Assembly: GCF_964340395.1 (NCBI RefSeq)
Contig: NC_135563.1
Coordinates: forward strand, 7,755,655 to 7,819,654
Source: Glandiceps talaboti
Lineage: Eukaryota > Hemichordata > Enteropneusta > Spengelidae
Length of the DNA stretch: 64,000 nucleotides
Direction: 5' to 3'
How positions within the stretch are numbered: the stretch's first letter is position 1; the number at the start of each line of letters is the position of its first letter. The position numbers and the translations under genes were made by a program. Positions 22,420 through 33,477 of the stretch are shown one piece after another. Under the pieces are notes generated by a model. It saw nothing but the letters and a program-made list of their open reading frames with translations, ran no database searches and was not told the origin of the DNA.

Positions 22420-23462
22420 TAGTATATTTTTCAGTGTTAGTCATAATGCACAGTGTATTATAGACAATCATTTTAACGGACGTCAATATTTAGCCATACT
22501 ATACTGTTATCACCACAAGTGATTCTGCTCTCCAGTTACACCAGTCCTTCACAATGTAACTATTTTGTCCCCGTTCTACCGTGTTTTTGCATAATTCGCC
22601 AAATGATAAAAAAATGACACAGAGATTCTCGTTTCAGGATGTATTTTATTCTCCCACGGTTCTTCTCATGATTATTTAACCAAGACATGTTTACTGAAAA
22701 CTACTCTTAAGTTCAGATAGCCCTCTAGTCCAAGGTCATCACACCTCATTACAGTGTACAGAATGCTTTTCATTCAACGGGATAGGATTACGTGACGTCA
22801 TATGAATAGTACATTTCTCAAAGTGAACACTGGTGGGCGCTGTCTTCAAGGACAAAATGACGAGATACATGAACTTGTGAAATCGAAAGCTCAAACGAAT
22901 TTTAAAACTATACCAAAGATATTGAATTCAAAAATGGTATAACACAGGTGGGAAATATGTGGCCGAAGAACATATGGACAGGTCAATTATTCAGGTCTTA
23001 TTTTGTAAAACCAAACTTGCATCCATTTCAAAATAATGTCATTTATCTATTTACGCATTTTCATCATCAGCATGTATTTTGATGTTGACAAGCAATTGAA
23101 TGAAGTTCTGACCGTATTACTGTACTTATATCATCAAAAGTAATATTCAATGTGTCAATTTCATATTACTGTATTAAAATGTCACACATCCTGGAAATAT
23201 TAGGGTCTATATGTACATGATAAACGATACTTGACTGCCAACTAATGCAATGAAGTACTATAAATCATGATAAATACAGAAATATCTACCATTGTGAGAT
23301 GTACATGCATATACTTTCTTTGAATATCCTGACTTCACCTTTCAGGGTTAACAAAAACCACACACTATAAAGATTCATTTACAGTTTACTTTAATTAATT
23401 CTAGAGCCAATGGACACATTGGACTTCTTCTTCCTCAACTTTCACCTTTTTTGCTCCTTAAG
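22420..23462. other. intron, no gene recognised
   Basis: AT-rich intronic sequence upstream of LDLa exon 4. No repeat relation or coding signal recognised. Confidence 0.4.
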
Positions 23463-23606
23463 GTGTATGCAGAAGTGAGGATTTCCGATGTCCACGGGGA
23501 ACATGTGTATCCAAGGTTTACCTTTGCAATTTCGGAGTATCTATGTGCGTTGTATCATCACCAGCACCATGGCTTATGGGAAAGGTTGAAGATTTTTGTA
23601 TGGCTT
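23463..23606 (+). CDS. divergent LDLa-like exon 4
   Basis: 144-bp exon after CTCCTTAAG and before T|GTAAGT, phase 1-1. It encodes VCRSEDFRCPRGTCVSK and VYLCNFGVSMC, then a 17-residue linker, EDFC and MACK. The first cysteines follow LDLa spacing (C-x6-C-x4-C). The acidic DGSDE calcium box is absent and the last loop is long, so the module is degenerate or specialised. Splice sites and phase match the neighbouring exons, which is the main reason to include it. Confidence 0.6.
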
Positions 23607-24351
23607 GTAAGTTAAGATCGTATTGTAAATGTAATTCATAATTCAGTTGTCGGTGCACGGTGTAATCATCGGTTTATTTCCACTGCAATCCGTAAAACCC
23701 ATCGTTTTTTTCGTACGTACATGTAAAAAAAATTTTACATACCGGATTTAAACTCAATGCCTTCCATAAGGGCAGATTTTTGAGATTGCCGTTCCTACAG
23801 ACAGTTGTTGGAATACAACAGAACATATGCAGTGAATAACATTCACTTCTAGCAAAGTACTCATAAACTGTCCATATAGTACACGTTTTTTCGACACATC
23901 TGGTTCTGGTAACCTGACCAAATTTATGCTATCTCTACCGACTCTTAGCACTAAATTTTTGACCTGGACAAGCTCAGTGTGGACTTCAGATAACAATGGG
24001 TGTCACACACGAGCACAGCAGACTAAACAACTGTTCTTCCTTATCACATGTTATTGTTATCTGTCAAGTAAAAAAAAATAACCAACCTTGGAAAATGATA
24101 TACTTTGATTTTAAATGACATTTATTACTTATACTATAGCCGTATGGGAACACTTTCTATTGTTATAAATGGAAAGTAGTAGTCCACTTCAAACGTATTC
24201 GATTTGAGATATCAAAATGGCATGCCTCACATGGCAAGGCATATATGCCCGGTGGTGGCAGTCCCTGGATAGGTGGGTACCCATGCTCGTTTGTGGAATT
24301 TCAAATGCACCTCTTTTCCTGGAATATTCAAGGTAAACAAAAACTTGTTTA
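23607..24351. other. intron with an inverted copy of the 8.9-kb repeat
   Basis: 23754-23850 is the reverse complement of part of the dispersed repeat at 8885-8990. The rest shows no recognised feature. Confidence 0.5.
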
Positions 24352-24380
24352 CCTCCTGTAAGGGTACGGCGGTATTAAAA
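24352..24380 (+). repeat. 5' end of the interspersed repeat split by the foldback element
   Basis: Begins CCTCCTGTAAGGG and reaches GCGGTATTAAAA at the insertion point. The rest of the same repeat copy resumes at 28078. The sister copy at 2848-4281 holds the uninterrupted version of this junction. Confidence 0.8.
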
Positions 24381-24429
24381 TATGAGGTGAGAATAGTGCC
24401 AAAACACTTGTCTTAACATTATTTTTAGT

Positions 24430-25317
24430 TTACATTTTCATTTTATTCTCCCATTTTGCCTCCATTTTTATCTAATTGTGTTCACATTTTTATTTCAACC
24501 TCTCATTTTGTTTGCATTTTTATTTCAACCTCTCATTTTGTTTGCATTTTTATCTCATTGTGTTTGCATTTTTATCTCATTGTGTTTGCATTTTTATTTC
24601 AACATCCCATTTTGTTTGCATTTTTATTTCAACCTCTCATTTTGTTTGCATTTTTATCTCATTGTGTTCACATTTTTATTTCAACCTCTCATTTTGTTTG
24701 CATTTTTATCTCATTGTGTTCACATTTTTATTTCAACCTCTCATTTTGTTTGCATTTTTATCTCATTGTGTTTGCATTTTTATTTCAACCTCTCATTTTG
24801 TTTGCATTTTTATCTCATTGTGTTTGCATTTTTATTTCAACATCCCATGTTGTTTGCATTTTTATTTCAACCTCTCATTTTGTTTGCATTTTTATCTCAT
24901 TTTGTTTGCATTTTATCTCATTGTGTTTACATTTTTATTTCAACCTCTCATTTTGTTTGCATTTTTATCTCATTGTGTTTGCATTTTTATTTCAACCTCC
25001 CATTTTGTTTGCATTTTTATCTCATTGTGTTTGCATTTTTATTTCAACCTCTCATTTTGTTTGCATTTTTATCTCATTTTGTTTGCATTTTTATTTCAAC
25101 CTCTCATTTTGTTTGCATTTTTATCTAATTGTGTTCACATTTTTATTTCAACCCCTCATTTTGTTTGCATTTTTATCTCATTGTGTTTGCATTTTTATTT
25201 CAACCTCTCATTTTGATTGCATTTTTATCTCATTTTATTTGCATTTTTATCTCATTGTGTTTGCATTCTTATTTCAACCTCTCATTTTGTTTGCATTTTT
25301 ATCTAATTGTGTTCACA

Positions 25318-25330
<13 letters not shown>
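24430..25330 (+). repeat. left arm minisatellite of the foldback element
   Basis: About 35 tandem units alternate a 30-bp form (CATTTTTATTTCAACCTCTC then ATTTTGTTTG) with a 22-bp form (CATTTTTATCTCATTGTGTTTG). The short form differs by loss of an 8-bp TTCAACCT block. Variants CATCCCATTTTG and CTAATTGTGTTCA recur. All three + frames are open by composition, giving hydrophobic F/L/C/H-rich translations that are not considered genes. Confidence 0.9.
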
Positions 25331-25351
<21 letters not shown>

Positions 25352-25463
25352 ACTTGATTATTATAAAAATTATTCTTTCTATATACTTTTTATTTAATTA
25401 TTATTATTATTTTAATGTTACATAAGTATACTTTAAGGCCTGTCCCACAATCCTTTACACAAA

Positions 25464-25730
25464 ATGGCTGGTACAAATGGTTTGACACGGGCTAATGAAC
25501 TGCTAGCAATTACTGATTCCCTTCGATTGTCATCCCAAGTTGGATCATTAGTTCAAGAACATGAAGAAACAACTGTGTTCTCAACAACACCCATTCATCG
25601 GGTAGAACATTCGATTGAACTGAATACTCCAAAATATGTCCATGGAAACAACATAATATATCTATATGCCTATAATAGCCATAGCCATAGTATGATAAGT
25701 GAAACTGCGACTGATGAAGAAACCCTATAG
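25464..25730 (+). CDS. hypothetical 88-aa ORF in the foldback middle region
   Basis: ATG in AAAATGG context opens a frame starting MAGTNGLTRANELLAITDSL and ending DEETL-stop. No recognised domain, no membrane segment. It is the longest plausible + strand frame in the non-repetitive centre. I do not recognise it. It could be a decayed transposase fragment, captured sequence or chance. Confidence 0.25.
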   Translation: MAGTNGLTRANELLAITDSLRLSSQVGSLVQEHEETTVFSTTPIHRVEHSIELNTPKYVHGNNIIYLYAYNSHSHSMISETATDEETL

Positions 25731-26272
25731 TTGGTTTCGAAATGTTCATCTAGAAGGATAAACTATTACCGATCCGGGAACGTATCGCTAAAAGTTTCCC
25801 TACACAAACCAACCCAAAATTATAAGGGTTCCAACCTGTACATAACAACCACACGGCTGGTTAACTCTAACCAAAATACCATACAACCTGGATGAATTTT
25901 GTCCATGTTCGGAGCCCCATACCCCATCTAATCATACATAGCTGCAGAACATTTTATAACCTCAACTTTTCTTGAACCTCGAGATGTTCGGCAAATTTCT
26001 ACACCACCTGCATTTTTGGGATACGCATCACTCAAAAACTCAATAACCTCCAAGCCATTTAAATTACAGGCATGTGTAATTTTTTCTCACCAAGGCCAGC
26101 TTTCACCAATTCCCTCTTTTCCTGCAAAGAACCCAATCCTAACGCGACCCAAATGTGTGGCCAAGTTGGACGCCCGGCTGGTCGACTCCATGCGCGGGAT
26201 GCAGATGCAGTGCCCTCACAGACCTGCCATGACGAGGACGACTCCTAGAACGAAAACACCTACTCGATCAAC

Positions 26273-26602
26273 TCACTCCTTAGCACTTGTGTCTGCGATG
26301 TTGGAGTAGCTGTAGTCATAATCTGGGCACGGGTTGGCGGTGTCTATAGAGCTTGGCATGATTGGACATTGCATGGTGAGTCCCCAACATGCCCGACGCT
26401 CGCCGGATTGTGATTGAGAGACGGTGGGTGGTGTGATCAAAGGGGGTAGCGGCATTCTTCCTCCGGATAGAGCTTGTCTAAGCAAGCTGTTGGCCTCATT
26501 CAGTGCCTGACATGCCTCAGATATCATGGCACTGTTCAGAGAAGCGAATCCATCTGTACTAGAAGTATTGGAGTGGCCGCCGCCCCACTTTCTACGGGAC
26601 AC
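26273..26602 (-). CDS. hypothetical ORF in the foldback middle region
   Basis: A 109-codon minus-strand frame containing SLNSAMISEACQALNEANSL and LRQALSGGRMPLPPL, a predicted amphipathic helix followed by a proline-rich stretch. The local base composition is more GC-rich than the arms, which hints at captured or once-coding sequence. No family was recognised. Confidence 0.25.
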   Translation of the reverse strand: MSRRKWGGGHSNTSSTDGFASLNSAMISEACQALNEANSLLRQALSGGRMPLPPLITPPTVSQSQSGERRACWGLTMQCPIMPSSIDTANPCPDYDYSYSNIADTSAKE

Positions 26603-26875
26603 TTCTACGATGACCAGACGACATTTTCAACCGCAGAAACATGTGCCCTTTAACTTAGTACTTTATTATCACAGATGATTGAAAGTTTCACGAAAGCGTG
26701 ACACTGAACAAAGAGTCCAGTCACCTTTAAGTACAGGTGTCAAAAACTTCCTAAATCTGTCCAACGAACTAAAACGATAGCGAAAGTATTTATTTCATGT
26801 AAAATTTATGAATTTCACACTGACAGGAAAGCCAACTCTAGGCTAGGGAGATACATAAATTATGATAATGAGATA

Positions 26876-28035
26876 GATAATAAAAATGTGAACACAATGA
26901 CAACCAAATAAAAATGTGAACACAATGAGATAAAAATGCAAACAAAATGAGAGGTTGAAATAAAAATGCAAACAAAATGAGAGGTTGAAATAAAAATGCA
27001 AACAAAATGGGATGTTGAAATAAAAATGCAAACACAATGAGATAAAAATGCAAACAAAATGAGAGGTTGAAATAAAAATGCAAACAAAATGAGAGGTTGA
27101 AATAAAAATGTGAATACAATTAGATAAAAATGCAAACAAAATGAGAAGTTGAAATAAAAATGCAAACAAAATTGGATGTTGAAATAAAAATGCAAACACA
27201 ATGAGATAAAAATGCAAACAAAATGAGAGGATGAAATAAAATGCAAACACAATGAGATAAAAATGCAAACAAAATGAGAGGTTGAAATAAAAATGCAAAC
27301 AAAATGAGAGGTTGAAATAAAAATGTGAACACAATTAGATAAAAATGCAAACAAAATGAGAGGTTGAAATAAAAATGCAAACAAAATGAGAGGTTGAAAT
27401 AAAAATGCAAACAAAATGGGATGTTGAAATAAAAATGCAAACACAATGAGATAAAAATGCAAACAAAATGAGAGGTTGAAATAAAAATGCAAACAAAATG
27501 AGAGGTTGAAATAAAAATGTGAACACAATTAGATAAAAATGCAAACAAAATGAGAGGTTGAAATAAGAATGCAAACACAATGAGATAAAAATGCAAACAA
27601 AATGAGAGGTTGAAATAAAAATGCAAACAAAATGGGATGTTGAAATAAAAATGCAAACACAATGAGATAAAAATGCAAACAAAATGAGAGGTTGAAATAA
27701 AAATGCAAACAAAATGGGATGTTGAAATAAAAATGAAAACACAATGAGATAAAAATGCAAACAAAATGAGAGGTTGAAATAAAAATGCAAACAAAATGGG
27801 ATGTTGAAATAAAAATGCAAACACAATGAGATAAAAATGCAAACAAAATGAGAGGTTGAAATAAAAATGCAAACAAAATGGGATGTTGAAATAAAAATGC
27901 AAACACAATGAGATAAAAATGCAAACAAAATGAGAGGTTGAAATAAAAATGCAAACAAAATGGGATGTTGAAATAAAAATGCAAACACAATGAGATAAAA
28001 ATGCAAACACAATGAGATAAAAATGCAAACAAAAA
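26876..28035 (-). repeat. right arm minisatellite of the foldback element
   Basis: Inverted counterpart of the left arm, about 45 units long, written on the + strand as AAAAATGCAAACAAAATGAG, AGGTTGAAAT and ACACAATGAGAT. The right arm is about 250 bp longer than the left, and the order of unit variants differs, indicating independent expansion within each arm. Confidence 0.9.
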
Positions 28036-28077
28036 ATAATGTTAAGACAAGTGTTTTGGCACTAATCTCACCTCATA

Positions 28078-28572
28078 TTAAAAGGGGGGTGTATGTATGT
28101 GTGTCTGTCATGTGTCTGGCTGTTTGTGTGTGCTGTCTGTCTGTCTGTCTGTGTCACAATTTTCTTAAAAACGGCTGGCTCAATTATAATAAAATTTAAT
28201 ACATATAATGTTTGGGGTAATGGCTCGACCTGATTAGTTTTTGAGCGAGATCTGTTCATGTCAATTAGTAACATTTGCATATCAAAGAAATCAACTAATT
28301 AAGCAATATCTTAAAACTGCATACTTCAATTTCTATATAATTTAGCACATTCGTTAAATAACTTCAAATTGAATATATAATGTTGTACATACATTAACCA
28401 TAAGAAAAAAAACATATGTCCTCTCAAGTTTAATGATGTACCTTACAGTGTTAATGAAAAAATTGCATAATTAACGATTTTTGGTAATTAGGCTATATCT
28501 TAAGAATGCATACTTCAAATTCAATATAATTTAGTACATATGTCAACCATAAGAAAACGCATATGTCCTATC
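28078..28572 (+). repeat. remainder of the interspersed repeat interrupted by the foldback element
   Basis: Continues from TTAAAAGGGG through TGTCTGTCTGTCTGTCTGTG, GGGGTAATGGCTCGACCTGA and TTAATTAGGCTATATCTTAAG-like phrases. It aligns collinearly with the reverse complement of 2848-4281. A LINE fragment begins near 28575. Confidence 0.8.
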
Positions 28573-28574
28573 AA

Positions 28575-29746
28575 GTTAGTGTTTAACTTCAGGAGATTAT
28601 CCATCACCCACTCATGAATATATGATACACAGTTCTCCATACGTGAAATGGTAATGTTGAGATCCTGGATATTGAAACTTAAATACAGTGAACTATCATC
28701 TGCATACAGGCATAATTCATTGTTGTGTTGTCTAATGATGTCGCCCAGTGTTGTTGTATATATGGTGAAGAGAATTTGTCTCAACATAGAGTCTTGTGGG
28801 ACACCGTATTGAAGGTCATGCGAGTTAGATAAGTTGCCATCTATATGTACTGTTTGTTCACGGTCTGCTAGATATGACTTTAACCAAGTTAGCACAGTAG
28901 CGGTGCTGCCCATTCTGTCATTAGGGTCAGGAGGAGAGAATGGTCAACAGTGTCAAAGGCTGCAGAGAGGTCAAGCAAAACTAGTAAAACAACTTTACGA
29001 TCATCAAGTGCCAGAAGAATGTCATTTTGATCCCGTAGAAGAGCCGTCTCAGTACTGTGTGATTTTTTTGTAGGCTGATTGCATGATTTCATCTAGTTTG
29101 TTTTGATTGGTGATAATGTGTTAGTCTGCTGACTTTCTCCACAACTTCAAGGTTTCAGGACAAAGTTGTGGATTTTTTCAACAAGGGTCTGACTATAGCC
29201 TTCTTGAGTTTGTTTGGTGTATTACTCGTGGATGTAGACAGATTGACGATGTTGGCAATGGTTGGTACCAGGACATCAATATGTTGTTTTAAGATAGTTG
29301 TTGGTATTGGGTCAAGGTTGCAGGATTTATTGGGGACTGGTTTATTATCTCTTCATCCTCAGTAGCTGGTTCAAATGTTGAAAGTTGTGGACCAGTGTAC
29401 TTGTTGTACACACTGTGAGTGCCCTTGTTTACACGTGTATTCTGGAGATCAGTCCGAATCTTCTGTATCTTTTCAGCAAAGAATTCTGAAAAGCTGTTAA
29501 CAAGACTACTAGTTGAGCTGTGTGATGGCAATGGTGGTTCCGTGGGTTTATGTAGCAGGCTGTTGACGATGTTGAAAATCTGTTTTAAGTTTGTACTGTG
29601 CTCCTTGACAGTATCAGAGTAGAAGTTTGTCTTTGTTCTATCAATCAGTTGGTTAACTACATTTCATTGACTCTTATACATTTCTCTGTATATCATCAGT
29701 TTAGTTGATCTCCATCTTAGTTCAGCTTGTCGTCTCTTCTGTTTTT
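28575..29746 (-). pseudogene. non-LTR retrotransposon (jockey/CR1-like) RT fragment
   Basis: Minus strand. 29700-29300 holds the region before RT (SFSEFFAEKIQKIRTDLQN). 29092-28889 holds [20 protein letters not shown] and the motif A block [17 protein letters not shown]. 28913-28575 holds WLKSYLADREQTVHIDG, GVPQDSMLRQILFTIYT and the catalytic CLYADDSSLYLSF. The GVPQGS box is altered to GVPQDS. The palm motifs are otherwise clear. Endonuclease and 3' part are missing, and at least two frameshifts separate the pieces. Confidence 0.85.
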
Positions 29747-29870
29747 TCTTCCTTAAGGAAGAGATATATTTATGGGTGGAAGTATGTGTGTCTGTGTGTG
29801 TGTGTGTGTCTGTCTGTCTGTCTGTGTCACCGTTTTCTCCATAACGGCTTGCTCAATTCAAACCCAACAC
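29747..29870 (+). repeat. truncated TAAGG-end interspersed repeat
   Basis: Starts CTTCCTTAAGGAAGAGATAT and runs through GTGTCTGTGTG to CGTTTTCTCCATAACGGCTT, then stops matching near AATTCAAAC. It is the same 5' end as at 21.61 kb (reverse). Confidence 0.75.
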
Positions 29871-31325
29871 ACATACCACACAGCGAAGACAATCTGGTAA
29901 AAGAAGACGCCTCCATCTCTCACTTTCACTTCACTACTCACATGACCAGATCAGGAAAATCTTACAACGTATCGAATAAATTCTCTCAAGCATTGTGGGT
30001 TCGTTGTATCAACTCCCTCTATATGACTTTCTGGTAAACAACAAGCATTGCAAAACAGAGCTCTAACAACACAATAGGTCCCATGCATGTGATTCTACAA
30101 TACATGTGAACTGTCCCTATTAAGTTGACAACCACTACTATTACCAACACTGCTACAGGTGAATGATGAAATTGTTTTATTCATATCAGTGCATTATCAG
30201 TGCTTCGTAATATTACCTTTAACCAAAGTAAATGTGTTGTTACCATGATTTTATCTTATTAAAATCTGTGTTATTACTTTATTGATTTTTAATTAGCAGC
30301 CAACGGCAAAGCCGAGGTTGGTTACTACATTTGGTCCTGTGTATCCGTCCACACATGCATCCGTCGATGCCCACCTCTATCTCAAATACGCATGGGCTAA
30401 TTTCACCCAAATTTTCGGTAATTATATAATATTATCAGGTCCACATGCACTTCAATTTGTTTTTTGATATATGCAAATTTGACCAAATAGTGGCCATATT
30501 TGTAATTAAACCGATATTTATTTCAAACCTGAAAAAACTATAATACACAGACATTTTATTTTCAGTGTCTACCCTTATATTATCAAATGAAAGCTTTCTT
30601 TGAGGACCTTGACCTCGACCATCAGGGTCAATTATCAAAGTCAAGCCGTTTCCTGCCTATCACAGACACATTGTGGCATTTACATATTGCCAATTTCTTA
30701 TAAATCATGATTACACTTAGTATTGAAGAAAAAGAATTATACACAAGCATTATTTTTAGTTATAAATAATTATTTACTGCATAATTCAATCACTGTAATA
30801 CGTAGTGCCTACCAAACTATTATCAGATGCAAGCTATCTTTTGAGACCTTTGACCTTGACCTGGGCCAATTATCAATATCAAACCAATTCCTACATATCA
30901 CACACATATTCTAGTGTTTACATATTGCCATTTTCTTTTAAATCATGTTTACAAGTAATATTGCATAAAAAGAATCATTGACAGCTTTTTTGTTGTACCC
31001 TCAACACTAACTCTCTAACCCTAACCGAAATGGGATGCCAAAATCACAAAAAGAATATAAAATTTGATAATATACAGGGTCAAAATTAAATGTTACCCAC
31101 TTTTTGTCCCATTTTCTAAAATATGGTCCTCCCCGGAGAACCAATTTGTAAAAAAGTGACTCACCCACCTAATTTTCCTGGCCGTCATGTCCTTGTAATT
31201 ACTTAAGGCTCACTTGGGTGGATATCAGATATATTTTCATACAAGAAATGCTAAATATGAAATATTGAAATACCAGTTATTAATATAGTAGCATCGATAA
31301 ATCTATTTTAACAAATACTGAATTT
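29871..31325. other. intron with a duplicated ~240-bp repeat, no gene recognised
   Basis: About 30590-30720 and 30830-30980 are diverged copies of one repeat (CCTTGACCTCGACC / CCTTGACCTGGGCC, then TTTACATATTGCCA). 30298-30325 (CAACGGCAAAGCCGAGGTTG) looks like the start of an interspersed element. No supported coding sequence. Confidence 0.5.
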
Positions 31326-32528
31326 AAACTGTACAAAAGACTCCAGGAAATCAATGAAATGGAGAAAATGGAAGACTCATCATTAAATAAAAGAAAGTTG
31401 ATTTCAACGTATCAAAACATCATGAATAACAATCACAGTCTAGCGGTACGGGGTGCCAGAAACTAAAGCAGTAGGTTTTGAACGAAACACATATTGTCAG
31501 ATTTCCAGTATTTCTGATCGGAACAACACAATTACACCCGTCTGGAGTATGACCTATTTTTCACAGTAACAGAAGTAGGGGTAAACACTGCAGTAGAAAA
31601 AAAACCAACATAAGAGACTCTAAGTTAAATATTTTGATTTCAAAATAGTAATTTACCGTTATGTCCAATTCCTTTATTGGTGTTGTACTGTAAACACAAA
31701 CAAATATTGGGTGTAAACAAGGGTTGGTAATTTGCCTTTGAAACACCTTGACACTTTCTATGTTTTTGAAGTGTCTTATTGGTACCGTTTCCATCCCACC
31801 GAGCTCAAAACAATTGTGTAGCGCTTCTTGTATGAGGGACAAGTAGACTTCCGTGCTGTCGTAAAATGTTAATTGCGTAGAGAGCAGGTGGCAATCAAAC
31901 GTTTACCTTGTATATTCACGGCAGGCGAAAATCAATCATCCAATAGGAAGGAACAGTTGTTATCTATTGTATTCATTTTGAAAACTGTGATAGAAAACGA
32001 AATACTATTGACAAGTGGACGGAAAACAAACTGAATTAAAGAAAGTAGATTTGCACTTATCAAAATATCATGAATGTCGTCCTAATTTCCATTACATACT
32101 TGTAGATCTTCAACAGAACACCCTACACATTGTCAGATTTCCAATATTTGGGAGGACAACATTACTTTGAATGGCCAAATAAAGGCAACCTTCTGGACTA
32201 TAATCTGTTTTTCACAGCAGCAGAAGTAGGAGAACACACTGCAATAGAAAAAAAAACACAATCAGAGATTATAAATTAAATACTGTAATTTCAAAATAGG
32301 CAATAACCCTTATTTCTAATTCCTTTATTGAATTTTTATATTAAAAAATGTCTTGGTCATTATATTTCACCGATTACTGACTGAATTTAACAGACACAGA
32401 ACAACTATCAAGGAAATGTTTACAAACATATCAAGTACAATTTGGTTGTAATACTTTAACTCGCATGATGTCAGGTTTACTCTACTTATATACTGTTATA
32501 CTAATATTGTATCCATTAAATTCTACAG

Positions 32529-32645
32529 ATACATGTCCATATAATTCCTTTCAATGTAATGATGGCATGTGTATTTACATCCAGACACGCTGTGATGGTT
32601 ACACTCATTGTCTAGATGGTTCGGATGAACAGAATTGTAAAAACT
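32529..32645 (+). CDS. LDLa array exon E1
   Basis: 117 bp after TTCTACAG, ending ACT|GTAAGT, phase 1-1. Encodes [18 protein letters not shown] and [17 protein letters not shown], a canonical six-cysteine module. The calcium box reads CLDGSDE instead of CPDGSDE in sister exons. Stop-free sequence upstream begins MMSGLLYLYTVIL. Confidence 0.92.
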
Positions 32646-33360
32646 GTAAGTTGAGTGGAATGATATAGGTATCATAGTAATGATAACAGACGTTATTTCT
32701 TTTCAATAGTTAAGATACATATGTTTGAAACTTGATCAGCCTAAGGTAGACGTTTTCTTTAATTTTCAGTAAAAGATTAAATAACTTGATATATAATATT
32801 AATACACTAGTCTAATCATGTAGTTCATATTAAACGTCTTCATTACAACAACATGTAAATATGTCTACATTACTCCAGTTTGACGAAAGTAATATTGCAG
32901 AGGACAATTCAGTGACAATTCTTCCCAATATTGGTAACTGTCTTGGAATTGTAGATCTTCAACAGAACACTCTATATATTGTCAAATTTCCAATATTTGT
33001 GACGACAACACTATAATTACTTTGATGGCCAAATACAGGCATCCTTCTGGACTATAATTTCTTTTCCGGAGAAGCAGAAGTAGCAGAAAACACTGCAATA
33101 AAAAAAACACGATCAGAGATTATAAATTAAATATTGTAATTTCAAAATAGGCAATAACCCTTATTTCTAATTCCTTTATTGACTTTTATATTAAAAAATG
33201 TCTTGGTCATTATATTTCACCGATTACTAACTGTATTTAGCAGACACAGAACAACTGTCAAGGAAATGTTTACAAACATATCAAGGAAAATTTGGTTGTA
33301 ATACTTTAACTCCCATGATGTCAGGGTTACTCTACTTATTGTACCCATTAAATTTTACAG

Positions 33361-33477
33361 ATACATGTCCAGATAATGCGCTTCAATGTAATGATGACAC
33401 GTGTACTGGCATCTGGAATCGCTGTGATGGTGACACTGATTGTCCAGATGGTTCGGATGAACAGAACTGTCAAAACT
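33361..33477 (+). CDS. LDLa array exon E2
   Basis: 117-bp exon 832 bp after E1. Encodes TCPDNALQCNDDTCTGIW and [17 protein letters not shown]. It has more acidic residues than its sisters (NDDTC, DGDTDC) and W in the ligand-facing loop. The upstream frame carries an 18-bp in-frame deletion relative to the other copies (MMSGLLYLLYPLNFTD). Confidence 0.92.

Larger units (their letters stand above)
24381..28077. mobile_element. foldback-type transposon with tandem-repeat arms
   Basis: A 3697-bp element with inverted ends TATGAGGTGAGA(A/T)TAGTGCC, followed by AAAACACTTGTCTTAACATT. Each arm is mostly a tandem array of 22- and 30-bp units. The left arm (about 24430-25330) reads CATTTTTATTTCAACCTCTC-type units and the right arm (about 26876-28030) is the same array inverted. 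The target repeat TTAAAA (TATTAAAA if asymmetric ends are allowed) flanks both sides, at 24375-24380 and 28078-28083. The empty site is readable in a sister repeat at 4252-4259. Long inverted arms of subrepeats are the hallmark of foldback/TU-type elements. The 1.5-kb middle encodes no recognised transposase. Confidence 0.88.

Noticed and set aside
24456-25425. Up to 313-codon frames rich in Phe, Leu, Cys and His, also at 26838-28032 on the minus strand
   Set aside because: All three frames are open because the 22/30-bp minisatellite lacks stops. The peptides simply repeat the unit.
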